A stretch of DNA of 64,000 nucleotides from Zerene cesonia (GCF_012273895.1 NC_052104.1:8866001-8930000), one strand, 5' to 3'; positions 26,701-39,354 are shown, counted from the stretch's first letter. The notes: generated by a model not told the origin, from the letters alone. Translations and numbers: made by a program.

Positions 26701-29700
26701 CTCTTCATCATCTTATAAAAAATAAACAAAACATAATACAAGCTATAATTATGAATCGACATTTACTTTTTAGGTGCAAGTAAATCCTTGAACCGACCTT
26801 GGCTGTGCGGCTGTTGCTATGTCGACCATTGGCTCAATAATGTAAACAGCTGTGTATATAAAGTTGAGAATTCGTATTGTACTTAATGCGGGATCTTTTA
26901 CGCTAACTTTTAAAGAATAACATACGAAAGAATTTTTACCGATAGGAGCAAAGCCTACCAAGAAAAGCTTTTATTGGGAGGTGGTCATTTATATATGTTA
27001 GGTCCCAACGGATAAACTAACAATAAAAAAAGTGTCATCGTCGTTCGCTGGTTTGGTGAGGAAAACCAAACACAAAAAACAATTGAATCACATCAATTTT
27101 TTTTTTTTCATTATTATAAATAAATTTAACGCAGTTTCTACAATTCCGTTTAATATCATTTATTAGCGGACGGTAGATTATAATGAAACACATCGATTTA
27201 CGAAGACCCATAAATATTTAATACGACCTTCGTACGACGCCCCTTCGATCGGTATGTTGCATTGCATTTTCTCCTCATACTTTAATTATTATTAACTGTG
27301 TGTTGAATAATATTAATTGTTCTTTATAGAAAAAATAAAAACTTATACATAATATATATTATTGCTAGGTAAGATAGACGAATTATCGTTTTAACATATA
27401 AGCAGTAACTTGAACTTGTTGATATCTGAAATGATAAGCCCGATTTGTAAAACTTTTTGCATTCAATAGACGACTTCTTTGATAATCGTATATTACATTT
27501 AATTGAATTTAAAATGAATTCAATAATGATATTTAATAGCCACGATATATTTAATAATCTCTGTAGATATATATTGTGTACTGGTCAGTGTCCTATCTAT
27601 ACAAGATTACATAATTAATATGTACTTTACATAAATAAATAACATAATAAAGACCGTTAGACATCACCACAGGTAACATCATATTACCATTATACATTAC
27701 CATTGCATATTTCGTCGTTAAGTTATCAAGTTACGCATAAATTTTCTCAGACCTTGAATCATCATGTATGTTATTTACTTTATTAATCCGTCACAATAAC
27801 AGAAACAGGAAAACACAATATTAAATTTTTGTAATGAATAAAGCTATCATAAGTGCTATTTCAGATTATGAGCACTCCGTGAGCTCCGAAAACCGTTTAA
27901 AACAATGTGTACGAGTATATCACACTAATGTAATAAATATGAAATTTTGTTTGTTTCGATGTTTGTCCGTCAATCATGCTGAAACTATTGATCGTATTTT
28001 GATGAAATTTGGTATAAAGACAGGGTATGAGCTGACTTGGGTGATAGGATACTTTTTATCCCGATTAAATGCTCCCTTGGGATAAAACAGGAATCTTGAT
28101 ACTTGGACAAACGCCTAGTTAAATATAAAAAACATACACCCAGTAAATCCTAGTTGATGCATAAGTATAAACAGTCATTGGATGACAGGCGCAACCTACA
28201 AATAACATAATACTATACCGGCCCCACGAGTAGGTAGGTATAGCAGCAGTACAGGCAGGTGGTCCACCTGATGTCAAGTAATCATTCCCTCATCAAAGAG
28301 TAACAAACATACACACATCCTTTCAAACTTTCGCATTTATAATATTAGAAGGAAGTAGGATAATTAAGTGTGAGTAAACTAAAAACTTCTGACCCGTTCT
28401 TCGACCGCATCATAAAAAATTTATTACCTAAATCACATAGAATGAAAATGAGGTCTATACCAATGCATCTATGAAATCTATGTTAAAAACCGCAGTTGCA
28501 GTTTCTGCACGATGCACAAATAAACACGCAGCCAAAAGATAATTGCTTGAAAAGATCCGCACATAGGTATTCCTTTAATATTAATATCTTGAAAACATCA
28601 GTCAGTTTTAATTATTCTGTAAGTCTATGTAGGTATAGATTATCAGGTATAATAATCTGTAATATATTGACTGACAAACAAAATCACAGTTCTCATTCCT
28701 TGGTTGCATTACGTCCCTAAATTTTTTGCTACCGTAAAACCTGTCTCAGTCTCGGTCATGGTAATGCAAACCTATTTATTATATCGAAATGATAGAGAAA
28801 CTCAGGAAATGGATGTTGGACATGTATAATTGTATATATTTTAGGAAATAATACCTCATTAGTTTTTAATTAGTTTAATTTTTTCTTACACTGCATGTTT
28901 GTATCCCTAACTTCGGGCAAGCGACATTACTGTTCCGCTAATACGGTCATTGTGTTTATGAAAACAATTTTAAATGTACATGCGCCGGGGATTTTATGTG
29001 AATACTAGCTGCACCTCGCGGTTTCACTCCCCCGTAAGGCCGTATCCCGTAGGAATATCGGGATAAAAAGTTGCCTAAATGTTATTCCAGTTGTCCAGCT
29101 GTCTACGTAGCAAATTTCATTGCAATCTATTCAGTAGTTTTTGCGTGAAAGAGCAACAAACACACACACATCCTTACAAACTTTCGCATTTATAATATTA
29201 GTGGGAAGTAGGATTAGTAGGATTTACATTAATCAACAAAAGCAAAACTATAAGTTCCATAGAGCATAGAACACCACATGTGGGACACCTGTATAATGTA
29301 TTAAACCAAAATAAGGACTATTGTCTATGCAAATGTAATGTTTAATCATGTATGTTATTATTTTAAAATAAAAATGATAACATGAAAATTTGTAATCATA
29401 CCCATAGGTAGATTGTTATTTAATGATGTCATTATCCAGTAGATGATGAAATGTAATGATGTTTTGTGTTTGTTATCTACGATACACATTTATATGATTT
29501 CGGATAAATTCCTAAGGCTAAGCTGAATGTATTTTAATTTAAACTGGTATTTTCCCATGGCTTTGCTCGCGTGGACTACAAATTGTACTTCGTGGATTTT
29601 GGAATAAGAAACTGCATGATAGTATTAATTAACAACCGCAAAACAAATAGATTTATTCAATTAATCTTTTACGGAGGAACCTTGGAGAGGTCATTTTGTG

Positions 29701-32700
29701 TGGTATATCAAATACATTAATCTGATTGAGTGATAACCTCTGACGGTATGCATTAGTAATCTTGTTTAATTCATTAACATTTGAAAGTTATGTCACTATA
29801 GTATTTTCTTAAGCAGTGGTGGCTCAGTGGTGAGAACCTCGGACTTCAAAATCGATAAGTCGGGGTTCGAGACCGGGCGAGCGTGCAGGAAATAAATTTA
29901 TTTTTCAATTTATCTGCGCATGTGAATAACATCACCACTGCTTAAACGGTGAAGAAAAACATCGTGAGGAAACCGGCATGTCCGAGAATTAAAAAGTTCG
30001 ACGACATGTGACATATGCTAACCCGCACTAGGCCAGCGTGGTGGATTATGGCCTGAACCCTCATACGAGGCCTGTGTCCCAGCAGTGGGAACATATATGG
30101 GCTGATGATGATGATGATGATGAGTATTTTCTTATGTTTGATATAACGCGAGTATTATAGATTTAGAATTAAAGACTTTTTAACGGATTTTAAACGCGAT
30201 TTATTTATTATACGTTTCCCCGTGATCTGGCCGTTAAAAAGTCTTCAATTCTAAGTTATGTCACATTCAAAAACCTGGTAAGACTTTTTATCTGCTTGAA
30301 TTATACGAAATATAAATTAAGTGTAGTTGTTTTAATATACGAGCTAAATTGTTGCGTATAAATTTAGTGATGAGATTTACTTTTTATGGATAAGTATTTT
30401 AATACAAAACTAAAAATTCTTTCATAAGTTTCCATTTCATTGAAACACGGTAGCCGCTGCTGCGGCGTAGAAAATAAAAATACATTTAAAATCAAATAGA
30501 GTTTGAGTTTTAGAAATTGAATAAAAATTCGTGACTCAAGCAATTCTTCGATAATCATGGCATTAAAGATTGAATCGTGCAATTTATTTTTCTACCTACA
30601 GTACCTTACACCGAGGTTAGTGTAAACAATGATAATGATTGCCTTCTCTTCAACTATATTTAATGATTGATTCATCCCGAAAAGTTTTATTTTACCGATT
30701 TCAAAAATTCACCACCATATAGCTAAGCACTGTTATCAAACCTGGTAAAGCTAGCTGCGCCCCGCGGTTTCACCCGCGCAAATCCGTATCCCGTAGGCAT
30801 ATCGGAATAAAAAGTTGCCTATATGTTATTTCAGTTGTCCAGCTGTCTACGTAGCAAATTTCATTGCAATCGGTTCAGTAGTTTTTGCGTAAAAGAGTAG
30901 CAAACACACACACACACATCCTTACTTTGGCATTTATAATATTAGTAGGAAGGATTAAACAAATATGCAAACACAGAATATCATTAATCAGTAGATATTA
31001 TTATAATGAATCATAAATCGATACCAGATGTGTAAGTCACATTCATTAGCACAATCCAGTTTAGTTATAAATCCTTCAACAATAATAATAATTCATATAT
31101 TCTGTTTTATCTTTCTATCAGCCAACGTAGGAATCGTTTAACGTAATCTAAATATAATCGAGCATTAGTTACAAATATGCTCGATGCCAAATATACACAT
31201 AAGCAAAATGTGACATGAGGGTTTTATACTTTTAATAATTAAAAAAAAATCACTAATATTGCCACCAAAGGCCGCCAAAATCTCATTGCAATACCCGCGC
31301 ACATTGAAAAACCCTATATAATATCACGAAATTGAACATTGATAATTCAGATTCAAGTATAAAAGAGATTTCTTTGATCATTGAATAAGAATATATACAA
31401 ATAGGCTATCATTAACCACACTTAGGGGCAAGCAAAACATATGTTCAATGTCACTGACCTTTGACTCCTAATGTATGCCATTAAAACATTATTGTTATCA
31501 AACTTAAAACAAATGGAGCACGGCCAGCTTTATCTCCTGACCCACATAACGCTGATAAGCTCATTTAGAACAGAGCTTTTTATTAGTCTATCCTAATATT
31601 ATAAAGCTGAAGAGTTTGTTTGTTTGAACGCACTAATCTCAGGAACTACTGGTCCGATTTGAGATATTCTTTCAGTGTTTGACAACCCATTTATTGAGGA
31701 AGACTATAAGCTATATATGTACTACAGACGAAGTCGGGGCGGACCGCTAGTATGTAATATCTTTCTGCTTTGTATTTTTTCCTTAAAGAAAGTTTTTTTT
31801 TTGTTATAAGATGTTAAACGCATTGAATGTTTTTATATATACGCAATATATAATAATTTTTATTTATATTGTATAAAATACCATTGTCTGGATGGTCTGT
31901 AGATTAAACAATAAACAATACTGCGACTACTATTTGCTATCTTACAACATTCATGTAAAGAGATTAATAAAAAAATAATAGAGATAAGCAGTCATTTGTT
32001 ATGACTCCTTTACTGTTTACAAAATACCATAGTGTTATCACAAATACAACGCACCGTGTGACCGTGACGTAGTAGATAGGAAAAGACATCAATATTTTCT
32101 TTGAGACTAGCTACGACAATCCATCCATTGGGTAGTTATTTAAATAATATTCCAAAATTGCACGATTACGCAAATAATTATAAAATAACAATAATTAATA
32201 TGCCTTAATGTCAATGGCCTTTATAACGTAAGGTACCCCTAGATTGAATGGTTCCTAAATTTTTATTCTACATTCGTTGCATTCATAACAAAGTAAAATA
32301 ATTCAGTTTTAATCAAACCGAAACATAATTATGATAATTGAAAATACTTATTCCAGATCGTGAGCATCCAGATGACGAGGATGATCCAGACTTCCTGGTC
32401 CCAGCTATACCAGAAAATACCCGCCACATACCCTACAAGCCCGAACGAAGACCCGTCTCCGACATGATTAAGAGGTCAAGAGAGTACTATGATATGATGG
32501 CTTCTAGGAGAACTGTGAGGAGGTTCAGCACTGAACCAATCCCGCAAGAAGTTTTAGATAATATTGTAAAAACCGCTGGTAAGATATGAAGCCAAGCCTA
32601 CTACATAAATTGTTCATATGTTCTTCATCTGAAATTCTGAATTCAAAAGATTCATTTCTAATAATGACATTATTTTACTCAACTCAAACCTAAATTAATA

Positions 32701-35137
32701 AAAAAAGAAAAAAATAATGCAAAAACAACAAAAATAGCTTTTAAGAACTTTTATACCGTATACCTTATTTTACTTGTGTAAAACATACACAATTCGCGAT
32801 CTCGTATATCTTTCCATCCACCTAAAGCTCTGATTTTTGGTTTCGTGTTCTTAATTTTATATGAAAGATTTTGAGGGTAGAAACTCTTTTTCACCATATT
32901 AACGAACTTCTGGACGGCTATAACTTTCTCCACTTCGTGACAAAAGGTGTCGTTGCTGTACTGACATTTTTCAAATCGAAATACCCTTGAACTTTTAATG
33001 GAGAGAACTAAGAATTTTCCTTTTTTTGTTCTAGTAGCTATGAATTTTAGGGAACTGCTCCACAGATAGTCATTGAAGGTACAAAAATAATTAGACAAGT
33101 TCTTGAATACATTCCACGTAGTCCTGTTGAACGCAACAGCTATGTTTTCACTATAACCCCACGGTTCTATTGCTGCTGTAGTCTCATTGATGTGATAGTC
33201 TTTTATTCTTGGAAATCGAGTCCCAAGCGCAATCATATCGTAATCGGGATAGTGATTCGGCAATATTTTTTCAACCAACTTCATGACATAAACCATGTCC
33301 TCAGCTACATACTGATCTTCTTCCAAAAATAGTACATTACCATTATAATTTCTAGTTACAGCTAGCTTATCGAATACCGTGCTTACAGTCCACCACCAAT
33401 GTTGTTTTAACTGAGCCATATCTGGGTTTCTATATCTAATATTCTCTTGACATCTGATTAAATTTGTTGGACAGTATTTCAAATCTGGTCCCGGGAAAGC
33501 AATTGGGTGTATTTGGACATTATACGGGTAAATGATCCGTATATATTTAGTAAAATAAATCCTCTCCATCAAATTATTAATCTCGTCGTCAATATAATCA
33601 TGCGAGAGTATAATCAAACACTTGTGTATACCTATGGCTTGTTTCAAAGACTCTAAGATCTGTTCAAGATAGTACGCTCGATCGTGCACTTGGATAACAA
33701 TGACTAGCGTAAAATTGGGGCCATATGTGGAGAAATGCTGAATAATCTGCTCTTTATTAGTGTCACTTACAAATTTTCTAATTTTCGTGATTTCTTCCAC
33801 ATCAAAGTTTGGTCTATCGGCAGACATTTTATCCGAAACGTTGTCATTATATTCTTCGTACCAAGTTTTTTCGTCGAAGTCATAATATGATCGTCCTCTG
33901 CATAATAAGATCAACAGAAGTAAAATTATTGCAGACAGTAAGACTATAACTACGCCCTTGTAAGAAAGCTTCAAAAAATACATTTAAATTTCTATTTATA
34001 TGTTACCATGCGATAAGTGTAAAAAATAAATAACAATGTGAATCAAAATGACAGCTAGACAATTGCGGGACATTTTGATGTATTGCGTTGCGTTCATTCG
34101 GGATTCTTTCAAAATCACTATGATACTCCATTGAAAATCATGCTAATATTCGAACATTATTTTGCTTTTTTTAATAAAAATGCTCCCTGATATTTTTCAC
34201 TTATATGAATTCAGAAAAAAAACCTATAAACTATCAATTTTCGTCCCCTGTATTCAAGTTGTTGATTATTCCCTGATAATTGACTTTTAAACCATCATCT
34301 CAGGCACCTCACCATCAGGTGCCCACACAGAACCCTGGACATTTGTAGTAGTCCAAGACCCGAACGTGAAAGCAGCTATTAGAAGTATCGTTGAAGAAGA
34401 AGAAGAATTAAATTATGCTAGAAGAATGTCCAGACAATGGGTCACAGATTTGAAACCATTTGCTACGAATGCAAATAAGCCATACCTGTGTGATGCTCCA
34501 GCTCTCATCTTGATGTTCAGGCAGACACACTCCATACGAGACGACGGGAAGAAACGTATGCATTATTACAATGAGATTAGTGTTGCGATTGCAGCCGGGT
34601 TTTTATTGGCAGCTATACAGGTACGTGAAGTAGAGACTAAAATTTAAATTGGTTTGGTGTATATTATATTAATGCTACTGTTAAAATATCGTGAAGATTA
34701 GCTTCATTGTACTTTAAGTCATTTTTACAAGGAAAAAAGCTTTTACAATAATAAAATTAATCCAGTCCAGTAATTCATTTTATAGCAAATTGATTCCACT
34801 TAAAGCGAACTACGAGTATGCTACTGAATAATTTGATATGGTTTAATATTTTTTATTTATTCTTGAACTCATCTAGCTTCGAGATTACGACACTCAACAA
34901 TCCTTACCTTGTAAGTCAATCTTTGTCCTAATAAACCTAAATACTTATTTCTAGTACTGCGGCCTCGTGGCTCTCACATCGACTCCTCTAAACTGCAACT
35001 CACGTCTCCGCGACCTATTGTCTAGACCACCCAATGAGAGGCTGGAACTTCTTTTCCCAGTGGGTAGACCTCATCCACTAGCCACTGTGCCGGATCTGCA
35101 GAGGAAATCTTTGGCAGAAATTATGGTTAGCGTCTGA
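23767..35137 (+). CDS. Iyd: Iodotyrosine deiodinase, complete, four coding exons (299 aa)
   Basis: Exons are 23767-23944, 32357-32578, 34304-34620 and 34955-35137, with intron phases 1, 1 and 0 and GT/AG borders throughout; they total 300 codons including TGA. The family is an FMN-dependent nitroreductase-fold enzyme that reductively removes halogen from iodo- or bromotyrosine at membranes. Residues about 15-32 form a membrane anchor, followed by a basic then acidic linker. The FMN-binding RRTVR motif is at 110-114, SGAHTEPW at 138-145 and HYYNEISV later. The residues equivalent to human Glu157, Tyr161 and Lys182, which bind the substrate zwitterion, are present at 167, 171 and 192 (human numbering recalled from the literature). 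The length matches the human protein (289 aa). An AATAAA lies at 35306-35311. Exon 1 was assigned from the membrane anchor and phase; it is the least certain exon. The first intron is 8.4 kb and repeat-rich. Family certainty is very high. Confidence 0.94.
25802..25940. repeat. Interspersed repeat (TACTTCTCCGAAATGGCTGG family)
   Basis: Similar text at 42998-43150 (same orientation) and 37000-37160 (reverse). Intron 1 of Iyd. Confidence 0.5.
26310..26611 (-). mobile_element. Poly(A)-tailed retroelement copy
   Basis: Same family in intron 1 of Iyd; diverged but collinear over its length. Confidence 0.65.
27920..28118 (+). mobile_element. Short non-autonomous Helitron, third subfamily
   Basis: TCACACTAATG start after A, CGCCTAG end before T. 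Intron 1 of Iyd. The ORF here is repeat-derived. Confidence 0.75.
29005..29213 (-). mobile_element. Short non-autonomous Helitron, same family
   Basis: CTAG at 29005 preceded by A, TCC end at 29213 followed by T on the plus strand. Intron 1 of Iyd. A second 5'-end fragment of the family is at 28296-28357. Confidence 0.75.
29814..30121 (+). mobile_element. tRNA-derived SINE with target-site duplication
   Basis: GGCTCAGTGGTGAG and GGTTCGAGACC boxes; (GAT)n tail. AGTATTTTCTTA is repeated before and after. Intron 1 of Iyd. Confidence 0.85.
30163..30254. mobile_element. Short terminal-inverted-repeat element (MITE-like)
   Basis: TTAGAATTAAAGACTTTTTA at the left returns inverted at the right (24 bp with one mismatch). 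Total 92 bp. No clear target duplication. Confidence 0.6.
30751..30954 (-). mobile_element. Short non-autonomous Helitron, same family
   Basis: CTAGCTGCGCCCCGCGG head and TTATAATATTAGTAGGAAGG tail as in sister copies. Intron 1 of Iyd. Confidence 0.75.
31591..31750 (+). mobile_element. Short non-autonomous Helitron, second subfamily
   Basis: Starts TCCTAATATTATAAAGCTG after A and ends ACCGCTAG before T. Sister copies are at 44549-44709 (+), 49445-49614 (-) and 19902-20053 (-). Confidence 0.72.
32751..33983 (-). CDS. Intronless MGAT2-like (N-acetylglucosaminyltransferase II family) protein, probable pseudoenzyme
   Basis: A single 410-codon ORF starts at a true ATG and lies wholly inside intron 2 of Iyd, antisense. 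It has type II Golgi membrane protein topology: a short basic N-terminus and a signal-anchor at residues about 11-28, then a stem and the catalytic domain. MGAT2-family landmarks in order are VIQVHDRAYYLEQ near 96-108, LSHDY at 126-130, HWWW at 195-198, the metal-binding EED at 221-223, LGTR at 253-256 and FCTFNDY at 300-306. Family members add GlcNAc in beta-1,2 linkage to the alpha-1,6 mannose arm of N-glycans. However, the position of the human catalytic Asp347 is Ser309 (WSSS instead of NWDW), and that of the Mn ligand His374 is Arg336 (RVFR instead of RIFH); the human roles are recalled. The absence of introns suggests a retrocopy or an old intronless paralogue. The frame is intact, so it is probably expressed. 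Confidence 0.92.
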   Translation of the reverse strand: MYFLKLSYKGVVIVLLSAIILLLLILLCRGRSYYDFDEKTWYEEYNDNVSDKMSADRPNFDVEEITKIRKFVSDTNKEQIIQHFSTYGPNFTLVIVIQVHDRAYYLEQILESLKQAIGIHKCLIILSHDYIDDEINNLMERIYFTKYIRIIYPYNVQIHPIAFPGPDLKYCPTNLIRCQENIRYRNPDMAQLKQHWWWTVSTVFDKLAVTRNYNGNVLFLEEDQYVAEDMVYVMKLVEKILPNHYPDYDMIALGTRFPRIKDYHINETTAAIEPWGYSENIAVAFNRTTWNVFKNLSNYFCTFNDYLWSSSLKFIATRTKKGKFLVLSIKSSRVFRFEKCQYSNDTFCHEVEKVIAVQKFVNMVKKSFYPQNLSYKIKNTKPKIRALGGWKDIRDRELCMFYTSKIRYTV

Positions 35138-35900
35138 GTGTCTGACTATTGTAATAGCAACATTTTTTTCTCATCATGATTAGGATACATTTGGTGAAAT
35201 ATTTCTAGGTATTACAAACATTGCGATAAAATTTCAGGATTAAAATTTGCAATGAAGTTTGTGAAAATGTACATGCCTAATGATTACTTAAAAAGTTCTT
35301 ATGACAATAAATTAAAATCTGTGCGTAGTCCACCTAAGATTGTATCAAGTATTTATTTTCTTCGCGTTTCCCATGTTTAATAATAAATGTAGTTAGGTTA
35401 AAACAAATACTTAAACTTAGCGATTCGTTTTGGAAATAGCCAAAGTTAAAACTCCAAAGATGTTATATTGGTGCTCAGTGTGATATATCTTGCTCAATTA
35501 TTAAATATATTTTAGAGTAACTTTCGTTTTATTCAAACCCAGCCAAAGCATAAGTTATTGATTGCTCATTCTGTGTCTTTCATTTTAATTGTAAAAAATA
35601 AGTCACTCGATGGCCAAGTCAAGTGATGGCATCCAATTACAAAACCGATTCTAATAAATCTGCACACCATGTGTAGTATGATCGAACTAAAATTATTTAT
35701 TTATTTATTTCAATTATGATAAATAACTACCCAGGTGGAGCCCGACTCCACAGATAGTTGTATTATATACACGACATATGTGCACAGAGGAATCAACCGC
35801 CATAACTAAGCAGACTAATAAAAAGCAGCTAACATCATCGCAAATTTATTAACAACAATTCAAAAAAATCCAAAGTCCGGTACAGCACAGTCGGTTGGCG

Positions 35901-37797
35901 CTAACGTCGTCTACGGCGGCGGCGTCGCCGACGTCGACGGCGGCAGGAGCGTCGCCGACGCCGGCGGCTGCGGCTGCGGCGCCGTCGGCGTCGGCAGCTG
36001 CGGCGCCTGCGTCGGCGACACTGCAAACATTTACGATATTATACTATAATATGTCCTAGAGAAATATATTTTTTATTGCTTTTATTAAATTGCATGTCCG
36101 TGTGCTGTCCAAGTCCAGTGCAAGGAGTCCATTAAGCTTCGACACAATCCCACAGAAGACCGTGCATTAGTAGTATGCTGCGGCGTGTCGTTCGCTAAGT
36201 AAGGGAGCCGGAAGCCCATATCCTTTTCCTTACTCTTCTCAGTCCTTTGCTATACTCCTCTCTCTTTGTCAGCAATCCATTTGTAGATGCGTAACTTCTG
36301 CAATCGAACTTACGCCTCCCCAAATAATACCACCCAGGTGGTAGCGCTTGCCATCAGGCAACCCACTAGCTCCATTGACGACGATGAGATACAAAAATAA
36401 ATAAATTAAACAATAAAAGCTCATAAAATCTTAGTGAATTGGTACACACCCGTGCCCACCCAATAGATTAAACAATAACACATAATGTCTCGTGCCCACT
36501 AACCCTACAAGACCTCCTCCTACGACGTCGTCGGCAGCACGCGTCCGCCGGCTCCGAGCCCGTGCGCGACACTGAACGGCCGCGGTGAATGCACTTTTCG
36601 CCGTGCCTGACAAAATATCGTAGCAAATATCATTGCGAGTGTGTTGTCTACGAAAATGTTACAGGATTGAAAATTTATAATGAATTAATCGATAGAATAT
36701 CGTGTGAACGAAATTATATGTCATTCTAATAAATATTAAATTTTAATGCATTATTGCAATTTAATCACCTCTTACTAAGACGATCATCATCATTACCGCG
36801 CAAGTCACTGCAACAATGTTATATGATTTATATGATAAAATGTTATAGCATCTATTTTCTACAAATTCCAGTCAGTGGCAACTTGACAACTTATATTTAA
36901 TGAAGAGTAAACCGCATCCGAATATTAAACTTTCGAGACCTGATTAGACTAATGAAAATATGCATTACAATAAACATATTATAATTAACCCGGCAAACTC
37001 TGTTCTGCCTTACTAATTTAGGGGTATGAAAAATAGATGTTGGCCGATTCTCATAGATACCGGATAAGCACAAAAAATTTCATCAAAATCGGTCAAGCCG
37101 TTTCGGAGGAGTATGGCAACGAAAACTGTGACATGAGAATTTTATATATTAGATAATCAATGTTGGTTACTAACGACTTCTCAGCATTCTTGTCGTTTTG
37201 TTCAGTATCACCCTTTTTCTTAGCGGAGGTCTTATCGTGTTCAGAGTTGCGGCGCGCTTCAGTTGCCCGGCGACGCCTGGAATAAAATATAATATGTTAT
37301 TTTCAAATCAATCCGTAATAATTAAGCGTATGTATAAGATGTGATTTAAATTATCTTTTGTAAAATTTAGACGCCTACCGTGATTTCATTGAACGGAGTA
37401 TATAATTTGGCAGTTGTTAATATATCTCGAAATAGAATATACATAGAAATAACCTGTATAAATACCATACTGTTAATGTTTTAAACTAGTTGTTTGAAAT
37501 AATTTCAATGCATTTATGTTGTTTTTAATTTATTTGTTTCTCCTGACCGCAAGATAACAATTTTTACATAAGCTATGAAGAAATTAGTTGCATACAATGC
37601 CTATAGCTATTTTATATCTTTTATATCATAAACAACACCTCTTACTTCCGACTCATCTCCAAATACGTCTTGACCCTGGCGGCGTACCGCGGCGCGTCAT
37701 GGTCGCTGCGCTTGCGCAGGAAGGTCACCACATCGTCGCTGATCTTCCTATCCTGGTCTCCCTCGGGCTCCATACCGCCGCTGTAGCCCCCCGACAT
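35901..37797 (-). CDS. Protamine-like, Arg/Cys-rich basic protein, four short exons (158 aa)
   Basis: Exons in transcript order are 37646-37797 (starting ATG), 37175-37276, 36504-36606 and 35901-36020 (ending TAG). Donors and acceptors are GT/AG and phases are 2, 2 and 0; the total is exactly 159 codons. The N-terminal 50 residues are a mixed-charge globular-looking segment with a putative helix near DDVVTFLRKR. Exon 2 is Lys/Glu/Asn-rich with an opening RRR. Exon 3 ends CCRRRRRRRSCR. Exon 4 is almost pure arginine broken by Ser and Cys (CRRRRRRSC, then SRS, another SC, and 13 terminal Arg). Runs of arginine with spaced cysteines are the hallmark of sperm protamines, which condense DNA and cross-link by disulfides. 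AATAAA signals on the minus strand lie in the TTTATT-rich stretch near 35693-35712. The gene is convergent with Iyd. The acidic and neutral N-terminus could be a leader or precursor domain. Other very basic DNA- or RNA-binding proteins are the alternative. Confidence 0.78.
36198..36398 (+). mobile_element. Poly(A)-tailed retroelement copy, 5'-truncated
   Basis: Fills much of intron 3 of the protamine-like gene. Confidence 0.65.
37000..37160. repeat. Interspersed repeat, reverse copy
   Basis: AAAATCGGTCAAGCCGTTTC; abuts exon 2 of the protamine-like gene, in its intron 2. Confidence 0.5.
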
Positions 37798-38864
37798 TAC
37801 CTGCCATCAACATACGCTATGCTACTGTGAATTTCAAAATAATGCTTTGTTTTATAGAAATTACTACCGAAGTATTGGAACTATATTAATTATAGCAATA
37901 TAGATGGTTTTTAGCAATAAAGATGCATTGTAAGTCACGTAGATAAACATTTATATCGTTTCTAATTCACTCTCTCGGTCTCTGCTACAGCAGGGATATA
38001 AACTTCGACTTTAGGATGAAATCCATCACGCTGCCCAAGTGCGACCTGGTACCACATATCAACTGACTTTTTTTAGTTCTTGGACAGGACTATCAATCAA
38101 TCAAGATTCTTTATGATACCAGTACTGCAATATTTAAAAAAAATAAAGAAATAGATATTTGCCCGTTTGAGACTCACGACTATTTGCTTGAAGATGGAGT
38201 CTTAGCAACACCATAAGATTGGTAGGTTGGGGGGAGTACTAGTCAGCTCGGTTCAATACTCTTCTGTTAGGATTGCTAGCTCTAACAGAAATAAGACCTT
38301 GAGCAAAAATCTTATAAAAATAAAATATTTTCTTACCATGAATTAGACGGCGGACGCCAAAACATTCTTGTATGTTTTTTATAAAATTTTAAGTATAATA
38401 AAAAAAACACAAAAATAAAATAGAAAAAAACCTAACAATATCTTCACATCACAAAATTTTATTGTTCTATCAAATGACACAAATTCTTTTTATGAAAATT
38501 TTATTGAGAAGAGAAATGCTGCCAGGTATTTCAAATGAAGAAACTTCTTGTTTGATCGACTCTTATAAAACCGTTTTGTTGCTTAAATGCGGTTGTTGGA
38601 AAATTATTTATTTACAATTGTATATTATTCTCCCACTTCTTATTCAATCAAATGAGATATTAAGATATTGAGAGATTTGATCGTATTTTTCTTCTACCCA
38701 AGTAAATTTGTAATTTGCTCAATAATATTTATTGATGCAATTTCATATTCTTGTTGTTATTCGCATAAAAATGTTTGAAACAATAATTCGTAATACATTT
38801 TGTATATTTTGAATTTTATTTAGAAAAAGTATAGAAACTATGAAATATTATGTGTTAACTATTG

Positions 38865-39061
38865 GCCTATTTCCTTGCCCTAGCCCTTCCCAGTCCATTC
38901 CTTTTTTCCATTCATCAATCCTTTTCTTATCCCTTTTCCCTTAAAAGCGGGCAGCGCATTCTCAGAAGTCTGAGCTTCTGCGAATGTTCATGGGCGGTGG
39001 TGATCGTTTACCATCAGGCGAACCACCAGCTCAGTTGCCCGCTATGACATTAAAAAAAAAC
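38865..39061 (+). mobile_element. Poly(A)-tailed retroelement copy, 5'-truncated
   Basis: Ends TTGCCCGCTATGACATT plus A run, between the protamine-like gene and the 39810 gene. Confidence 0.7.
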
Positions 39062-39354
39062 TAAAGTGTTATAAAAATATAATATCTAAATAATATAAAA
39101 ATTCTCCTAATGAAAAACTCATCGCTTTTACTTAACCAAAGGCGAGACAGTAACACAACACGTTCATTTATATCCATTTTAAAAATATAGGTTAATGGGA
39201 TTTCAGCTCGGAAGCATTAAGAAAATAGGTATAAATAATACTAATAATCTTGCAAAATTAGCGCTCTTTTAGCCTTTTATATAAGAGCTATTCTTCACCG
39301 ACGTGTTAACTGAGGAAATTCTGGTTAAAAATATATTCGCTTCGGAATTATTCG

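Noticed and set aside
29820..29890. tRNA gene on the plus strand
   Set aside because: Same reason: head of a 300-bp SINE with a (GAT)n tail.
37588..37830. 80-codon plus-strand frame
   Set aside because: Antisense shadow of exon 1 of the protamine-like gene.
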